The notes under the pieces are model-generated. The model had not been told where the DNA came from and did not search any database. It saw only the letters and a program-made list of their open reading frames with translations. From Nitriliruptoraceae bacterium (GTDB lineage: Bacteria; Actinomycetota; Nitriliruptoria; Nitriliruptorales; Nitriliruptoraceae): a stretch of 44,080 bases of DNA. A program made the translations under genes and the position numbers. The stretch covers positions 1-44,080 of the forward strand of contig PWTE01000337.1 of assembly GCA_003563915.1 (NCBI GenBank). Reading direction: 5' to 3'. Numbering within the stretch: position 1 is the first letter of the stretch; every line of letters starts with the position of its first letter. Below, in pieces: positions 28,865-36,736 of this stretch.

Positions 28865-30255
28865 GCCTGCCCTCCACCCACGGGTTCGGTCTCCAGCACG
28901 TGCTTGGGGGTGGCCGGTGGGGGGTCGGCGAGGTAGCCGCCACCGCTGCTGAACTCCACCGTCGCGATGTCGCGGCGCGGCTCCACGCCGTAGGGGCTGG
29001 CGCCGCGACGGATGTGCTCGACGTACTCGTCGCGGAAGTACTTGAGGCTCGAGGTGATCGGGGACACCATCCCGTCCGCCAGGGCGCAGAAGGCACGACC
29101 GAAGATGTTGTCGCACAGGTCCTCGAGCAGCTCGAGGTCCTCCATGCGACCCATCCCGGTGTCGATGCGGGTGAGGATCTGGCCGAGCCAGTAGCCACCC
29201 TCACGGCACGGCGTGCACTTCCCGCAGGACTCGTGCTCGTAGAAGTGGGTCCACCGGCGCACGACCGACACCACCGAGGTCTGGTCCGAGTAGATCATCA
29301 GGGCACCGGTGCCGAGCAGCGAGCCGGCCTCTTGGATCGCCTCGAAGGTGTAGGGGACGTCGGCCTTGTCGGCGGGCAGCATCGGGGTCGACGACCCACC
29401 GGGGCACCAGAACTTCAGCTCGCGGCCCTCGAGCATCCCGCCGGCCATCTCGATCATCTCGTTGACCGTAGTGCCGAGCGCGACCTCGTAGTTCCCGGGG
29501 TTCTGGACCTCTCCCGCGATGGACATCAACTTCGGGCCGGGCGACTTCTCGGTGCCCCACTGCCGCCACCAGTCGACGCCGTTGCGCAGGATGAAAGGCA
29601 CCGCCGCGATCGACTCGACGTTGTTCACCGTGGTCGGGCAGCCGTACACCCCGTGGGTCGCCGGGAACGGCGGTCGCAGACGAGGTTGTCCGCGACGTCC
29701 CTCCAACGAGTCGAGCAGTGCCGTCTCCTCGCCACAGATGTAGGCACCCGCGGCACGGTGGATCGCCAGGTCGTAGCGCTTGCCCGATCCCATCACGTCC
29801 GCGCCGAGGTAGCCCTTGTCGTAGGCCTGGCGGATCGCCTTGGTGAGTGCTCGGCCCGAGGCGGCGTACTCACCGCGGAGGTAGATGTAGCCCATGACCG
29901 CGTTGAGGGCGAGGCCGGCGACGATCATCCCCTCGACCAGTTGGTGGGGGTCGTACTCCATCAGCGGGCGATCCTTGAAGGTGCCTGGCTCCCCCTCATC
30001 CGCGTTGCACACGACGTAGATCGGCTTGCCGGTGTCCTGCGCGACGAAGCTCCACTTCATCCCGGTCGGGAACCCTGCGCCGCCGCGGCCGCGCAGACCG
30101 GACTCCTTGACCACCTCGATGATCTCGGCGGGCTCCATCTCGAGGGCCTTACGCAGTCCCTCGTAGCCGTCGTGCTCCTCGTAGACGTCGATGTCGCCGA
30201 CGTTCGGGACGTCGTAGCGGTACGACATCGCGCTGACCTGGCCGGTGGTCCCCAT
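28861..30255 (-). CDS. nuoF: NADH-quinone oxidoreductase subunit F, cluster 2
   Basis: A 464-residue NADH- and FMN-binding subunit. Glycine-rich FMN/NADH loop GLRGRGGAGFPTG is at about residues 53-65, and ICGEETALLDSLEGRRG is at about 173-189. The N3 cluster ligands are Cys344, Cys347, Cys350 (SCGKCTPCREG) and Cys390. ATG 30255 was chosen because GAGGAGG lies six bases upstream, 1 bp after the nuoE2 stop. Its presence makes cluster 2 the NADH-oxidising enzyme. Confidence 0.96.
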   Translation of the reverse strand: MGTTGQVSAMSYRYDVPNVGDIDVYEEHDGYEGLRKALEMEPAEIIEVVKESGLRGRGGAGFPTGMKWSFVAQDTGKPIYVVCNADEGEPGTFKDRPLMEYDPHQLVEGMIVAGLALNAVMGYIYLRGEYAASGRALTKAIRQAYDKGYLGADVMGSGKRYDLAIHRAAGAYICGEETALLDSLEGRRGQPRLRPPFPATHGVYGCPTTVNNVESIAAVPFILRNGVDWWRQWGTEKSPGPKLMSIAGEVQNPGNYEVALGTTVNEMIEMAGGMLEGRELKFWCPGGSSTPMLPADKADVPYTFEAIQEAGSLLGTGALMIYSDQTSVVSVVRRWTHFYEHESCGKCTPCREGGYWLGQILTRIDTGMGRMEDLELLEDLCDNIFGRAFCALADGMVSPITSSLKYFRDEYVEHIRRGASPYGVEPRRDIATVEFSSGGGYLADPPPATPKHVLETEPVGGGQA

Positions 30256-30256
30256 G

Positions 30257-31189
30257 TCAGGCCTCCTCGTCGTCGGTCGGTGGATCGACGTCGGTCTCAC
30301 CGGTGGCAGCACCGACCTGCTCGTCGCTCATCTCGGGCTGCTCGTCGACCGGTGGCGCCGGCGCCGGGTCGTCCTCGCCCGTCAGGTGCTTGGCCATCTG
30401 GACGGCCTCACCGCGCATGCCGTCGATGAGCTCCGACGCGATCTCGCGGTCCTCGTCGGTCGCGAGCTGGCGGATCGGCGAGGATCCGATGCTCGACGCT
30501 TCACGGAACAGTTCCCCGCCGTGCCCAGCGGGGTCACCGCCCGGGTGGGTGACGGGGATGTCGGTCTCACCGGTGCGGTACGAGGGACCGGCGGCTGCGC
30601 TGGCCTGGAGGCGGGCCGCCTCGATGAGGTAGTCGTCCGTGCCGTCCTCGATCCCGGAGAACTCACGCTCGACCTGCTTGAACGTCGGCGGCGTGTAGCC
30701 CGAGACGTTCGAGGCGGGCGGCTCGCCCTTGCGTGCCTTGTCGAGCAGTTCCAGCGCCTCGTCCTTGGTCACCGGCCCGTAGTTCTCGTAGTTGATGGTC
30801 ACGACCGGCGCGGCATCGCAGATCCCGAGGCACTCGGCATGCTCGACCATGACCCCAGCGCCCTCGGGGTCGACGTGTCCCCCACAGGCCTCGACGTACG
30901 CCTCGTAGATGTCCTGGCCACCCGCGATCATGCAGGTCGGGTTGGTGCAGACGCTGAGCAGGTAGTCCCCGACGGGCTCACGCTTGTACATGGTGTAGAA
31001 GGTGGCCACCGCGCCCACCTCGGCCTTGGTGAGCGCGAGCAGGTCGGCGCAGAAGGCGATGCCCTCGTCACTGACGTACCCCTCGACGGACTGCACCAGG
31101 TGCAGCAGCGGCAGCAGGGCTGAGCGTGCGACGGGGTAGCGCCGCACCAGGCGCTGGGCCTCCTCCACCGTGTCGTCGGGGAACGGCAT
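30257..31189 (-). CDS. nuoE: NADH-quinone oxidoreductase subunit E, cluster 2, with long disordered tail
   Basis: A 310-residue thioredoxin-fold 2Fe-2S subunit (N1a ligands Cys81, Cys86, Cys120, Cys124: CTNPTC and CLGIC). The core covers about residues 1-150, as in the family. About 150 further residues are acidic and low-complexity, with one helical segment (ATDEDREIASELIDGMRGEAVQ). ATG 31189 is favoured by GAGGAG nine bases upstream and by alignment to the family start. An alternative GTG at 31306 would add 39 Asp/Arg-rich residues and overlap nuoD2 by 17 bp. Confidence 0.9.
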   Translation of the reverse strand: MPFPDDTVEEAQRLVRRYPVARSALLPLLHLVQSVEGYVSDEGIAFCADLLALTKAEVGAVATFYTMYKREPVGDYLLSVCTNPTCMIAGGQDIYEAYVEACGGHVDPEGAGVMVEHAECLGICDAAPVVTINYENYGPVTKDEALELLDKARKGEPPASNVSGYTPPTFKQVEREFSGIEDGTDDYLIEAARLQASAAAGPSYRTGETDIPVTHPGGDPAGHGGELFREASSIGSSPIRQLATDEDREIASELIDGMRGEAVQMAKHLTGEDDPAPAPPVDEQPEMSDEQVGAATGETDVDPPTDDEEA

Positions 31190-31216
31190 GGACGTGAGCT
31201 CCTCGGTGACCACCGG

Positions 31217-31266
31217 GTGGTCGTCGTCGGGTCGGTCGTGGTCGGGTCGGTCGGTTCGGTCGGCGG
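31217..31266 (+). repeat. Degenerate GGTCG microrepeats before nuoE2
   Basis: The nuoD2-nuoE2 junction contains repeated GGTCGT/GGTCGG units in tandem on the plus strand. It is either a low-complexity spacer or part of an N-terminal extension of NuoE2. It bears on where nuoE2 begins. Confidence 0.6.
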
Positions 31267-31289
31267 TTGGATGACGGTTCAGGTGTGGG

Positions 31290-32600
31290 TCACCGGTCGA
31301 CGCCACCCATCACCGGGTCGAGGGAGGCGACGATCGCGACCACATCGGCGACCATGTGTCCGCGGGTCATCTCCTCCGCGGCCTGCAGGTTCACGAACGA
31401 GGGCTCGCGGACGTGCACGCGGTAGGGCTTGTTCGTGCCGATCGAGGTGACCGCGTAGCCGAGCTCTCCGCGCGGTGACTCGATGGGCACGTAGACCTGG
31501 CCCGCCGGGACGGTGAACCCCTGCGTCACCAGCTTGAAGTGGTTGATGAGCGATTCCATGGATTCGCCCATGATGTGCCGGATGTACTCGGGGTCGTTGC
31601 CGATCCCGTCGGCGCCCAGCGACTGCTGCGACGGCCACGCGATCTTCTTGTCCTGCACCATGACGGGACCGCCCGGCAGCCGGTCGATCGCCTGGCGGAT
31701 GATGCGCATCGACTGGCGCATCTCCTCGATCCGGACCAGGAAGCGCCCGAACGAGTCACAGGACGCGTCCGTCGCCACCTCGAAGTCGTACTGCTCGAAG
31801 TTGCAGTAGGGCTGCGCCCTGCGGAGGTCCCAGGGCACTCCGGCGGCGCGGAGCAGCGGACCCGTGACCCCGAGCTCGTAGCACTGGTGCGCATCGAGGA
31901 CACCGATGCCCACGAGACGGTCCCGCCAGATCGGGTTGTCGAGGAGCAGGTCCTCGTACTCGCCGATCTTCTCGGGGAGCATCTTCAGCAGCGCTTCGCA
32001 CCGCTCGACGAAGTCCTCGGTGACGTCCTGCGCCAGGCCGCCCGGGCGGATGTAGGCGTGGTTCATGCGCAGACCGGACTGCGATTCGAACAGGTCGAGG
32101 ATGTGTTCGCGCTCGCGGAACCCGGCGGTCATGACCGTCGTGGAGCCGAGCTCCATGCCGCCGGTGGCGATCCACACGAGGTGGCTGGCGATGCGGTTGA
32201 ACTCGGTGACGATGACACGGACCGCCTGTGCCCGCTCGGGCGCCTCGATGCCGAGGAGCTTCTCGGTCGCCAGGCAGAAGGCGAGCTCGTTGTGCAGGGG
32301 CGCGAGGTAGTCCATGCGGGTCACGAAGGTGGTGCCCTGGACCCAGGTCCGGACCTCGGTGTTCTTCTCGATGCCGGTGTGCAGGTAGCCGATCACCGGC
32401 TTCAGACCGAGGACGGTCTCACCGTCGAGCTCCAGCACCAGGCGGAGCACCCCGTGGGTCGAGGGATGCTGCGGGCCCATGTTGACGGTGAGCGTGTCGT
32501 CCTTGACCGCGTCGACGACGGTCTCCCAGTCGGCGCCCTCGACGAAGATCTCGTCCTCGGGTTGCGGCGCCCCTCCGGTGGTCGGCTCGGTGGCGGTCAC
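31290..32600 (-). CDS. nuoD: NADH-quinone oxidoreductase subunit D, cluster 2
   Basis: A 436-residue quinone-site subunit. It has [32 protein letters not shown] with the quinone-site Tyr, [13 protein letters not shown], and the C-terminus ending GGVDR. The N-terminal 35 residues are acidic and poorly conserved. GTG 32600 overlaps the nuoC2 stop by one base. Sequence type is that of the common NADH-linked enzymes. Confidence 0.96.
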   Translation of the reverse strand: MTATEPTTGGAPQPEDEIFVEGADWETVVDAVKDDTLTVNMGPQHPSTHGVLRLVLELDGETVLGLKPVIGYLHTGIEKNTEVRTWVQGTTFVTRMDYLAPLHNELAFCLATEKLLGIEAPERAQAVRVIVTEFNRIASHLVWIATGGMELGSTTVMTAGFREREHILDLFESQSGLRMNHAYIRPGGLAQDVTEDFVERCEALLKMLPEKIGEYEDLLLDNPIWRDRLVGIGVLDAHQCYELGVTGPLLRAAGVPWDLRRAQPYCNFEQYDFEVATDASCDSFGRFLVRIEEMRQSMRIIRQAIDRLPGGPVMVQDKKIAWPSQQSLGADGIGNDPEYIRHIMGESMESLINHFKLVTQGFTVPAGQVYVPIESPRGELGYAVTSIGTNKPYRVHVREPSFVNLQAAEEMTRGHMVADVVAIVASLDPVMGGVDR

Positions 32601-33241
32601 TATTCGATCACCTCCCGCAGCTCGCGCTCGTCGGGTGGCGGGATGAACTTGTCGTTCTTGTACGGGATGTCCACGCCGCCGAGCGGGTAGTCCTTGCGGT
32701 GAGGGTGCCCGACCCAGTCATCCGGCATGAGGATGCGGGTCAGGTCCGGGTGCCCGTCGAACTCGACACCGAAGAAGTCGTAGACCTCGCGCTCGTGGAA
32801 GTTCGCGGTCCGGTAGACGCCGGTCACCGAGGGCAGCTGGGGGTCGGTGTCATCCGTCCCGACCGACACACGGAACAGGTGGTTGCGGCTGAGCGAGCGG
32901 AGCTCGTAGAGCACCTCGACGACGCCCTGCTCGCGGTCCATGCGGTACTCGGGCCACCCCGTGGTCGACGACTGACGTTCGATCACGTGTTCACCGGCGG
33001 GCCAGTGCACCCCGGAGAGGTCCGCCAGCATCTCGCACGCGAGATCGTCGCGGCAGAAGGTCAGCAGGTCGACCAGGACCTCGGCGGTCGCGTGGAGGGT
33101 CAGTTCGCCGTGGGCGATCTCGGCCGCGACCGACGGGAACCGCTCCTGCACGCGACGTTCGATGTCCTCCAGGGACAGGGACTCACCCGCGAGCCCGTGA
33201 CCGGGCCGCGGTACCTCGACGTGGTTGGGGGCGCCGCTCAT
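32600..33241 (-). CDS. nuoC: NADH-quinone oxidoreductase subunit C, cluster 2
   Basis: A 213-residue 30-kDa-type subunit. It has [23 protein letters not shown] and [11 protein letters not shown] as family signatures. No repeat tail is present, in contrast to NuoC1. ATG 33241 has GGAGGAG five bases upstream, within the duplicated 65-bp unit, and overlaps the stop of the second micro-ORF (ATGA). The protein begins MSGAP, and the micro-ORFs also begin MSGA. Confidence 0.95.
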   Translation of the reverse strand: MSGAPNHVEVPRPGHGLAGESLSLEDIERRVQERFPSVAAEIAHGELTLHATAEVLVDLLTFCRDDLACEMLADLSGVHWPAGEHVIERQSSTTGWPEYRMDREQGVVEVLYELRSLSRNHLFRVSVGTDDTDPQLPSVTGVYRTANFHEREVYDFFGVEFDGHPDLTRILMPDDWVGHPHRKDYPLGGVDIPYKNDKFIPPPDERELREVIE

Positions 33242-33306
33242 GATGTCTCCTCCGAGACCGCGTCCGGCCCCTGCAACCCCACCACGGGGCCTCCCGCGCC
33301 GCTCAT
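33238..33306 (-). CDS. Micro-ORF 2 (22 aa) coupled to nuoC2
   Basis: ATG 33306 to TGA 33238 encodes [12 protein letters not shown] plus [10 protein letters not shown]. Its stop overlaps the nuoC2 ATG (ATGA), and its start overlaps the stop of micro-ORF 1 the same way, with GGAGG upstream. It arose by a 65-bp tandem duplication. Translation is plausible from the coupling layout; a function for the peptide is unproven. Confidence 0.4.
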   Translation of the reverse strand: MSGAGGPVVGLQGPDAVSEETS

Positions 33307-33370
33307 GTCGCCTCCTCCGAGACCGCGTCCGGCCCCTGCAACCCCACCATGGGGCCTCCCGCGCCGCTCA
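33241..33370. repeat. 65-bp tandem duplication at the nuoB2-nuoC2 junction
   Basis: Units 33241-33305 and 33306-33370 match at 61 of 65 positions by direct comparison. The first ten bases of nuoC2 continue the pattern (GCGCCGCTCA at 33231, 33296, 33361). Each unit holds a ribosome-binding site, an ATG and a TGA, so the period of 65 equals a 69-bp micro-ORF minus a 4-bp overlap. Confidence 0.97.
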
Positions 33371-33371
33371 T
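33303..33371 (-). CDS. Micro-ORF 1 (22 aa) coupled to nuoB2
   Basis: ATG 33371 overlaps the nuoB2 stop (ATGA). The frame reads [12 protein letters not shown] plus [10 protein letters not shown] and stops at 33303 inside the start of micro-ORF 2. Near-identical to micro-ORF 2, differing at residues 8, 21 and 22. The changes are non-synonymous, so there is no sign yet of selection on the peptide. Confidence 0.4.
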   Translation of the reverse strand: MSGAGGPMVGLQGPDAVSEEAT

Positions 33372-33856
33372 GCCTTGACCGCCTGTTCAGCGAAGGTCTC
33401 GTGACGGATCTTCTCGTGGAGCTTGAGGATCCCGTCGAGGAGCATCTCCGGACGCGGCGGGCAGCCCGGCACGTACATATCGACCGGGACGACGTGATCG
33501 ACGCCCTGGACCAGCGCGTAGTTGTTGAACATGCCACCGGACGTCGCACACACGCCCATCGACAGCACCCACTTGGGTTCCGACATCTGGTCGTAGATGC
33601 GCCGCAGCACGGGCGCCATCTTGTTCGACACCCGGCCGGCCACGATCATCAGGTCCGCCTGGCGCGGGGAAGCACGGAAGACCTCCATGCCGAACCGCGC
33701 CATGTCGTGACGGGGTGCGCCGGTGGTCATCATCTCGATCGCACAGCAGGCCAGCCCGAAGGTGGCCGGCCACAGCGAGGTGGAGCGGCTGTAGTTGACG
33801 AACCGCTCGACGTTGGTGAGCAGGATGCCGCTGGGAAGCTTGGTCTCTAGTCCCAC
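33368..33856 (-). CDS. nuoB: NADH-quinone oxidoreductase subunit B, cluster 2
   Basis: A 162-residue subunit holding cluster N2. Ligands are Cys37-Cys38 ([10 protein letters not shown]), Cys102 ([11 protein letters not shown]) and Cys132 (PGCPPRPE). Start GTG 33856 has GGAGG six bases upstream and overlaps nuoA2 by 10 bp, the same overlap length as in cluster 1. The stop overlaps micro-ORF 1. Confidence 0.95.
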   Translation of the reverse strand: MGLETKLPSGILLTNVERFVNYSRSTSLWPATFGLACCAIEMMTTGAPRHDMARFGMEVFRASPRQADLMIVAGRVSNKMAPVLRRIYDQMSEPKWVLSMGVCATSGGMFNNYALVQGVDHVVPVDMYVPGCPPRPEMLLDGILKLHEKIRHETFAEQAVKA

Positions 33857-34206
33857 TCGAGGCCTCCTCGGCCGATCTCGTACACGAACGCGATACCCAG
33901 GATCACCAGGAACAGCGCCATCTGCCCGAACCCGAACCACCCGAGCTCACGGAAGACGACCGACCAGGGGAAGACGAACACGACCTCGATGTCGAAGACG
34001 AGGAAGAGCATCGCCACCATGTAGAACTTGACCGGGAAGCGGGTCTCGCGCACCCGGGCCAGCGGCTCGTTCCCGCACTCGTAGGCCGCGAGCTTGGTCG
34101 GGTTCGGGAGACGGGGACCGACCAACCCGCTGACGACGATCGATCCGACCGCGAACGCGATCGACACGCCGAACAGCAACAGGATCGGGAGGTACTCGGC
34201 CAGCAC
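33847..34206 (-). CDS. nuoA: NADH-quinone oxidoreductase subunit A, cluster 2
   Basis: A 119-residue, three-helix subunit and first gene of the 14-gene cluster. It has [16 protein letters not shown] and [23 protein letters not shown] 34206 was chosen because the upstream in-frame sequence is Arg/Pro-rich and unlike NuoA; AAGGA lies about nine bases before it. A 123-bp spacer with a possible promoter separates it from the reductase gene upstream. Confidence 0.94.
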   Translation of the reverse strand: MLAEYLPILLLFGVSIAFAVGSIVVSGLVGPRLPNPTKLAAYECGNEPLARVRETRFPVKFYMVAMLFLVFDIEVVFVFPWSVVFRELGWFGFGQMALFLVILGIAFVYEIGRGGLEWD

Positions 34207-34278
34207 GGTCGTGCATCCTTCGCGGTCAGGCCGTCGGGACGGCGGGGCGGATGGCGGCAAGGGCACGGCGCGGCGGCA

Positions 34279-34308
34279 ACGGTAGGGCCGCGCGCGCGGA
34301 ACCCGCAA
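34279..34308 (-). promoter_or_regulatory. Possible promoter of nuo cluster 2
   Basis: Minus strand: TTGCGG (34308-34303), 18-bp spacer, TACCGT (34284-34279), leaving a leader of about 65 nt to nuoA2. Sequence match only. Confidence 0.35.
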
Positions 34309-34329
34309 GGCAAGGGACGCAGCGGCGCG

Positions 34330-35610
34330 TCATGCGGCCGGCGCCAGTCGTTGGAGGGTGTTGATGATCACGTCCTTGGCGTCAGCGGGCTCACGGTCCG
34401 TGAGGTGCGCCATGAGCTTGAACACCAGCTCCATCAGCGGGCGGTAGGGCATGCCGTAGGTCGTGCAGATGTGCATGACGGTCGGGTTGCCGACGAGCTC
34501 GGAGAACACCTTGCCCAGGGTGTAGTAGCCACCCCAGCGCTGGCGCAGCAGCTGGTCGTAGCGATCGAGGTCGGCGGTCCGCTTGGTGGTCATCGCCCCA
34601 TCGACGACGTCCGCCGCGAGGGCCGCGGCCTCCATGGCGTAGGAGATGCCCTCGCCGTTGAAGGGGTTGACCATCCCGCCCGAGTCCCCGACGAGCAGCA
34701 CGCCCCGCTGGTGCAGCGGCGTGCGGTTGAAGCCCATCGGGATCGGTCCGGAGCGGATGCGGTCGGTGCGGCTGTCCTCGGTGGTCCCGAAGTCGTCGGC
34801 GATGCCGGTCGCCCAGGACTCGAGGAGCTTGCGGTAACTGACCGACCGGAACTCCTTGGATGTCGACAGCAGCCCGAGGCCGACGTTGATGGTGCCGTCG
34901 TCCAGGGGGAACACCCACCCGTACCCCGAGAGCAGGTTGCCGCCGGCGTCGGTGAGATCGAGGAACGAGCTGATCCACTGGTCATCGGAGCGCGGCGAGC
35001 GGTAGTAGGTGCGCGCGGCGACCGCCATGGGGCGCTCCGGCCGCCGTGGCGAACCCAGGTGCTTGGCCAGGGGCCCCCCGGCCCCGTCCGCAGCGATCAC
35101 GACCGGAGCGCGGACCTCTCCCTGGTTGCCTTCGCCGTCACGCCAAGCGACCCCAGCGACGCGAGACTCGGAGCCGTCACGCCAGACCGGCCCGGTGGCC
35201 GCGACCCCCTCGACGAGGTGCGCGCCCCGCGCCTGCGCGTGTCGAGCGATGGTCTCGTCGAAGATCTTGCGCGTCGCCGTGGCTCCCCAGTTCGGCCAGT
35301 CGTCGAGCGTCGGCCACGGCAGTTCCATGACCGTGGACCCACCGTGGATGCGCAGGCCCCTCTGGGTCGCCCAGCCCGGGACCCGGCCGTGGGCTTCATC
35401 GGTGAGCCCGAGGTCGAGGAGTTCCTTGACGACCCGAGGTGTGAGGCCGTCACCACAGACCTTGTCCCGTGGGAAGCGGTCCTTCTCGAGCACGACGACG
35501 TCGTGGCCGCGGCCAGCCAGGTGCGCCGCCGCTGCGGCACCCCCCGGGCCGGCGCCCACGACGACGACGTCAGCGCGCTCGACGGTGGCGAGCCCCGGTC
35601 CGGTGGTCAT
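34330..35610 (-). CDS. Geranylgeranyl reductase-family flavoprotein (MenJ-like menaquinone reductase)
   Basis: A 426-residue FAD enzyme. The N-terminal dinucleotide fold VVVVGAGPGGAAAA is at about 15-28, CGDGLTPRVV at about 52-61, and the second FAD motif GDSGGMVNPFNGEG at about 300-313 is characteristic of the family. Such enzymes reduce isoprenoid double bonds. Next to ubiE and nuo, the likely substrate is the menaquinone tail, as for mycobacterial MenJ; archaeal-type lipid or chlorophyll substrates are less likely. ATG 35610 is chosen for the GAGGA seven bases upstream; a start at 35691 would run through the inverted repeat. Confidence 0.9.
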   Translation of the reverse strand: MTTGPGLATVERADVVVVGAGPGGAAAAAHLAGRGHDVVVLEKDRFPRDKVCGDGLTPRVVKELLDLGLTDEAHGRVPGWATQRGLRIHGGSTVMELPWPTLDDWPNWGATATRKIFDETIARHAQARGAHLVEGVAATGPVWRDGSESRVAGVAWRDGEGNQGEVRAPVVIAADGAGGPLAKHLGSPRRPERPMAVAARTYYRSPRSDDQWISSFLDLTDAGGNLLSGYGWVFPLDDGTINVGLGLLSTSKEFRSVSYRKLLESWATGIADDFGTTEDSRTDRIRSGPIPMGFNRTPLHQRGVLLVGDSGGMVNPFNGEGISYAMEAAALAADVVDGAMTTKRTADLDRYDQLLRQRWGGYYTLGKVFSELVGNPTVMHICTTYGMPYRPLMELVFKLMAHLTDREPADAKDVIINTLQRLAPAA

Positions 35611-35673
35611 CGGTGGGTCCTCGTGCTCGCTGTCAGCGGGGTCGGTGGCACGCGCGATCGGCCTGCGGAGCTT

Positions 35674-35695
35674 GCTCGTGAAGCTTTTCACGAGC
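35674..35695. promoter_or_regulatory. 9-bp perfect inverted repeat upstream of the MenJ-like gene
   Basis: GCTCGTGAA-GCTT-TTCACGAGC is fully symmetric over 18 of 22 bases. On the minus strand it begins 1 bp after a -10-like TAGACT (35702-35697), where a repressor site would overlap the transcription start. An RNA hairpin in the leader is the alternative. Confidence 0.45.
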
Positions 35696-35754
35696 GAGTC
35701 TAGCGAGTGGGTCCCGGCCCATCCAGGCAGGCCCCGCGCACCACGCTCGTCATC

Positions 35755-36498
35755 CTAGTTTTCGAGACGGAAACCCCGGTGGACGGCGACGATGCCGCCT
35801 GCCAGGTCCTTGACCCGGACCTCCCGGTACCCGGCATCCGCGATCCACCCGGCGATGGTGCGACGATCCGGCCACGCGAGGATCGAGTCGGCCAGGTAGC
35901 GGTACGCGGGCGCGGACGAGGAGACGAACCTGGCGAGCTGCGGGAGCAGGCCGACGAGGTAACGGCGGTAGACCTCGCGGAAAGCACGCGCGGTGGGCGA
36001 CGCGAACTCGCACACCACGACACGGCCCCCGGGGCGGGTCACGCGAGCGAACTCCCGCAGCGCGCGTTCCGGATCCGGCACGTTGCGTAGCCCGAAGGAG
36101 ATGGTCACGGCGTCGAAACTCGCGTCGGGGAAGGGCAGGGCCATGGCGTCACCGTTGACCCAGGTGATCCCCGCGTGCCCGCGCTGTGCACCCTCGGCGA
36201 GCATGTTGTACGACAGGTCCAGTGCCGTCACGCGGGTCGCACCGCGCGTCACGAGCTCCACCGCGACGTTGCCCGGACCGGCGGCCACGTCGAGCACCTG
36301 CGCATCGGCTGGGCGAGCAGCCTGGGCCGTGACGCGACGCCAGTGGGCATCCTGTCCCAGGGACAGCAGGGCGTTCGCCAGGTCGTAGCGCGGCGCGACG
36401 CGGTCGAACATGGCCTGGACCAGGTCCGCCTGTTTGCCCTCACGATCGGCCGCGGGCAGCGCGGTACGGTGTGCGCCGGTGACACGGGGGTTGGTCAC
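35755..36498 (-). CDS. ubiE: Demethylmenaquinone methyltransferase
   Basis: A 247-residue SAM-dependent methyltransferase that adds the ring methyl as the last core step of menaquinone synthesis. It has FDRVAPRYDLANALLS near residue 31, SAM motif [11 protein letters not shown] at 68-77, and the UbiE/MenG signature ISFGLRNVPDPER at about 133-145. GTG 36498 is preferred for GAGGGG about eight bases upstream and the family-like N-terminus. The gene stands before the MenJ-like reductase on the same strand. Confidence 0.94.
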   Translation of the reverse strand: MTNPRVTGAHRTALPAADREGKQADLVQAMFDRVAPRYDLANALLSLGQDAHWRRVTAQAARPADAQVLDVAAGPGNVAVELVTRGATRVTALDLSYNMLAEGAQRGHAGITWVNGDAMALPFPDASFDAVTISFGLRNVPDPERALREFARVTRPGGRVVVCEFASPTARAFREVYRRYLVGLLPQLARFVSSSAPAYRYLADSILAWPDRRTIAGWIADAGYREVRVKDLAGGIVAVHRGFRLEN

Positions 36499-36574
36499 GG
36501 GGTTGGCCCCTCGAACGAGATCTGAGTGCGACAGCGACGTGCAAGACCGGAGTGCGCGGTCGGGACGGACCGCA

Positions 36575-36586
36575 CGACCTAGGTCG
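36575..36586. promoter_or_regulatory. Palindrome in the ubiE / zinc-ribbon gene divergent spacer
   Basis: CGACCTAGGTCG, a perfect 12-bp palindrome, lies in the 238-bp spacer between divergent genes. A possible operator; nothing else definite was found in the spacer. Confidence 0.3.
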
Positions 36587-36736
36587 AAGGTCCTGTTTCC
36601 GGCCATCCGGCTCAACGTCGCAGCGCCAGGTGCCGATGGCACGGAGGAAGCGGTTCGTGATCGCGGAGGCTATCCCCTCAGCGATGGACGGGCCGGTGGG
36701 TGACCAGCCCCCACCAGGACGAACCAGGAGTGACCC

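Noticed and set aside
33238-33549. A single 103-codon minus-strand frame covering the nuoB2 end and the duplicated units
   Set aside because: Its upstream half is an out-of-frame shadow of nuoB2. Only the micro-ORF with its own ATG and ribosome-binding site was kept.
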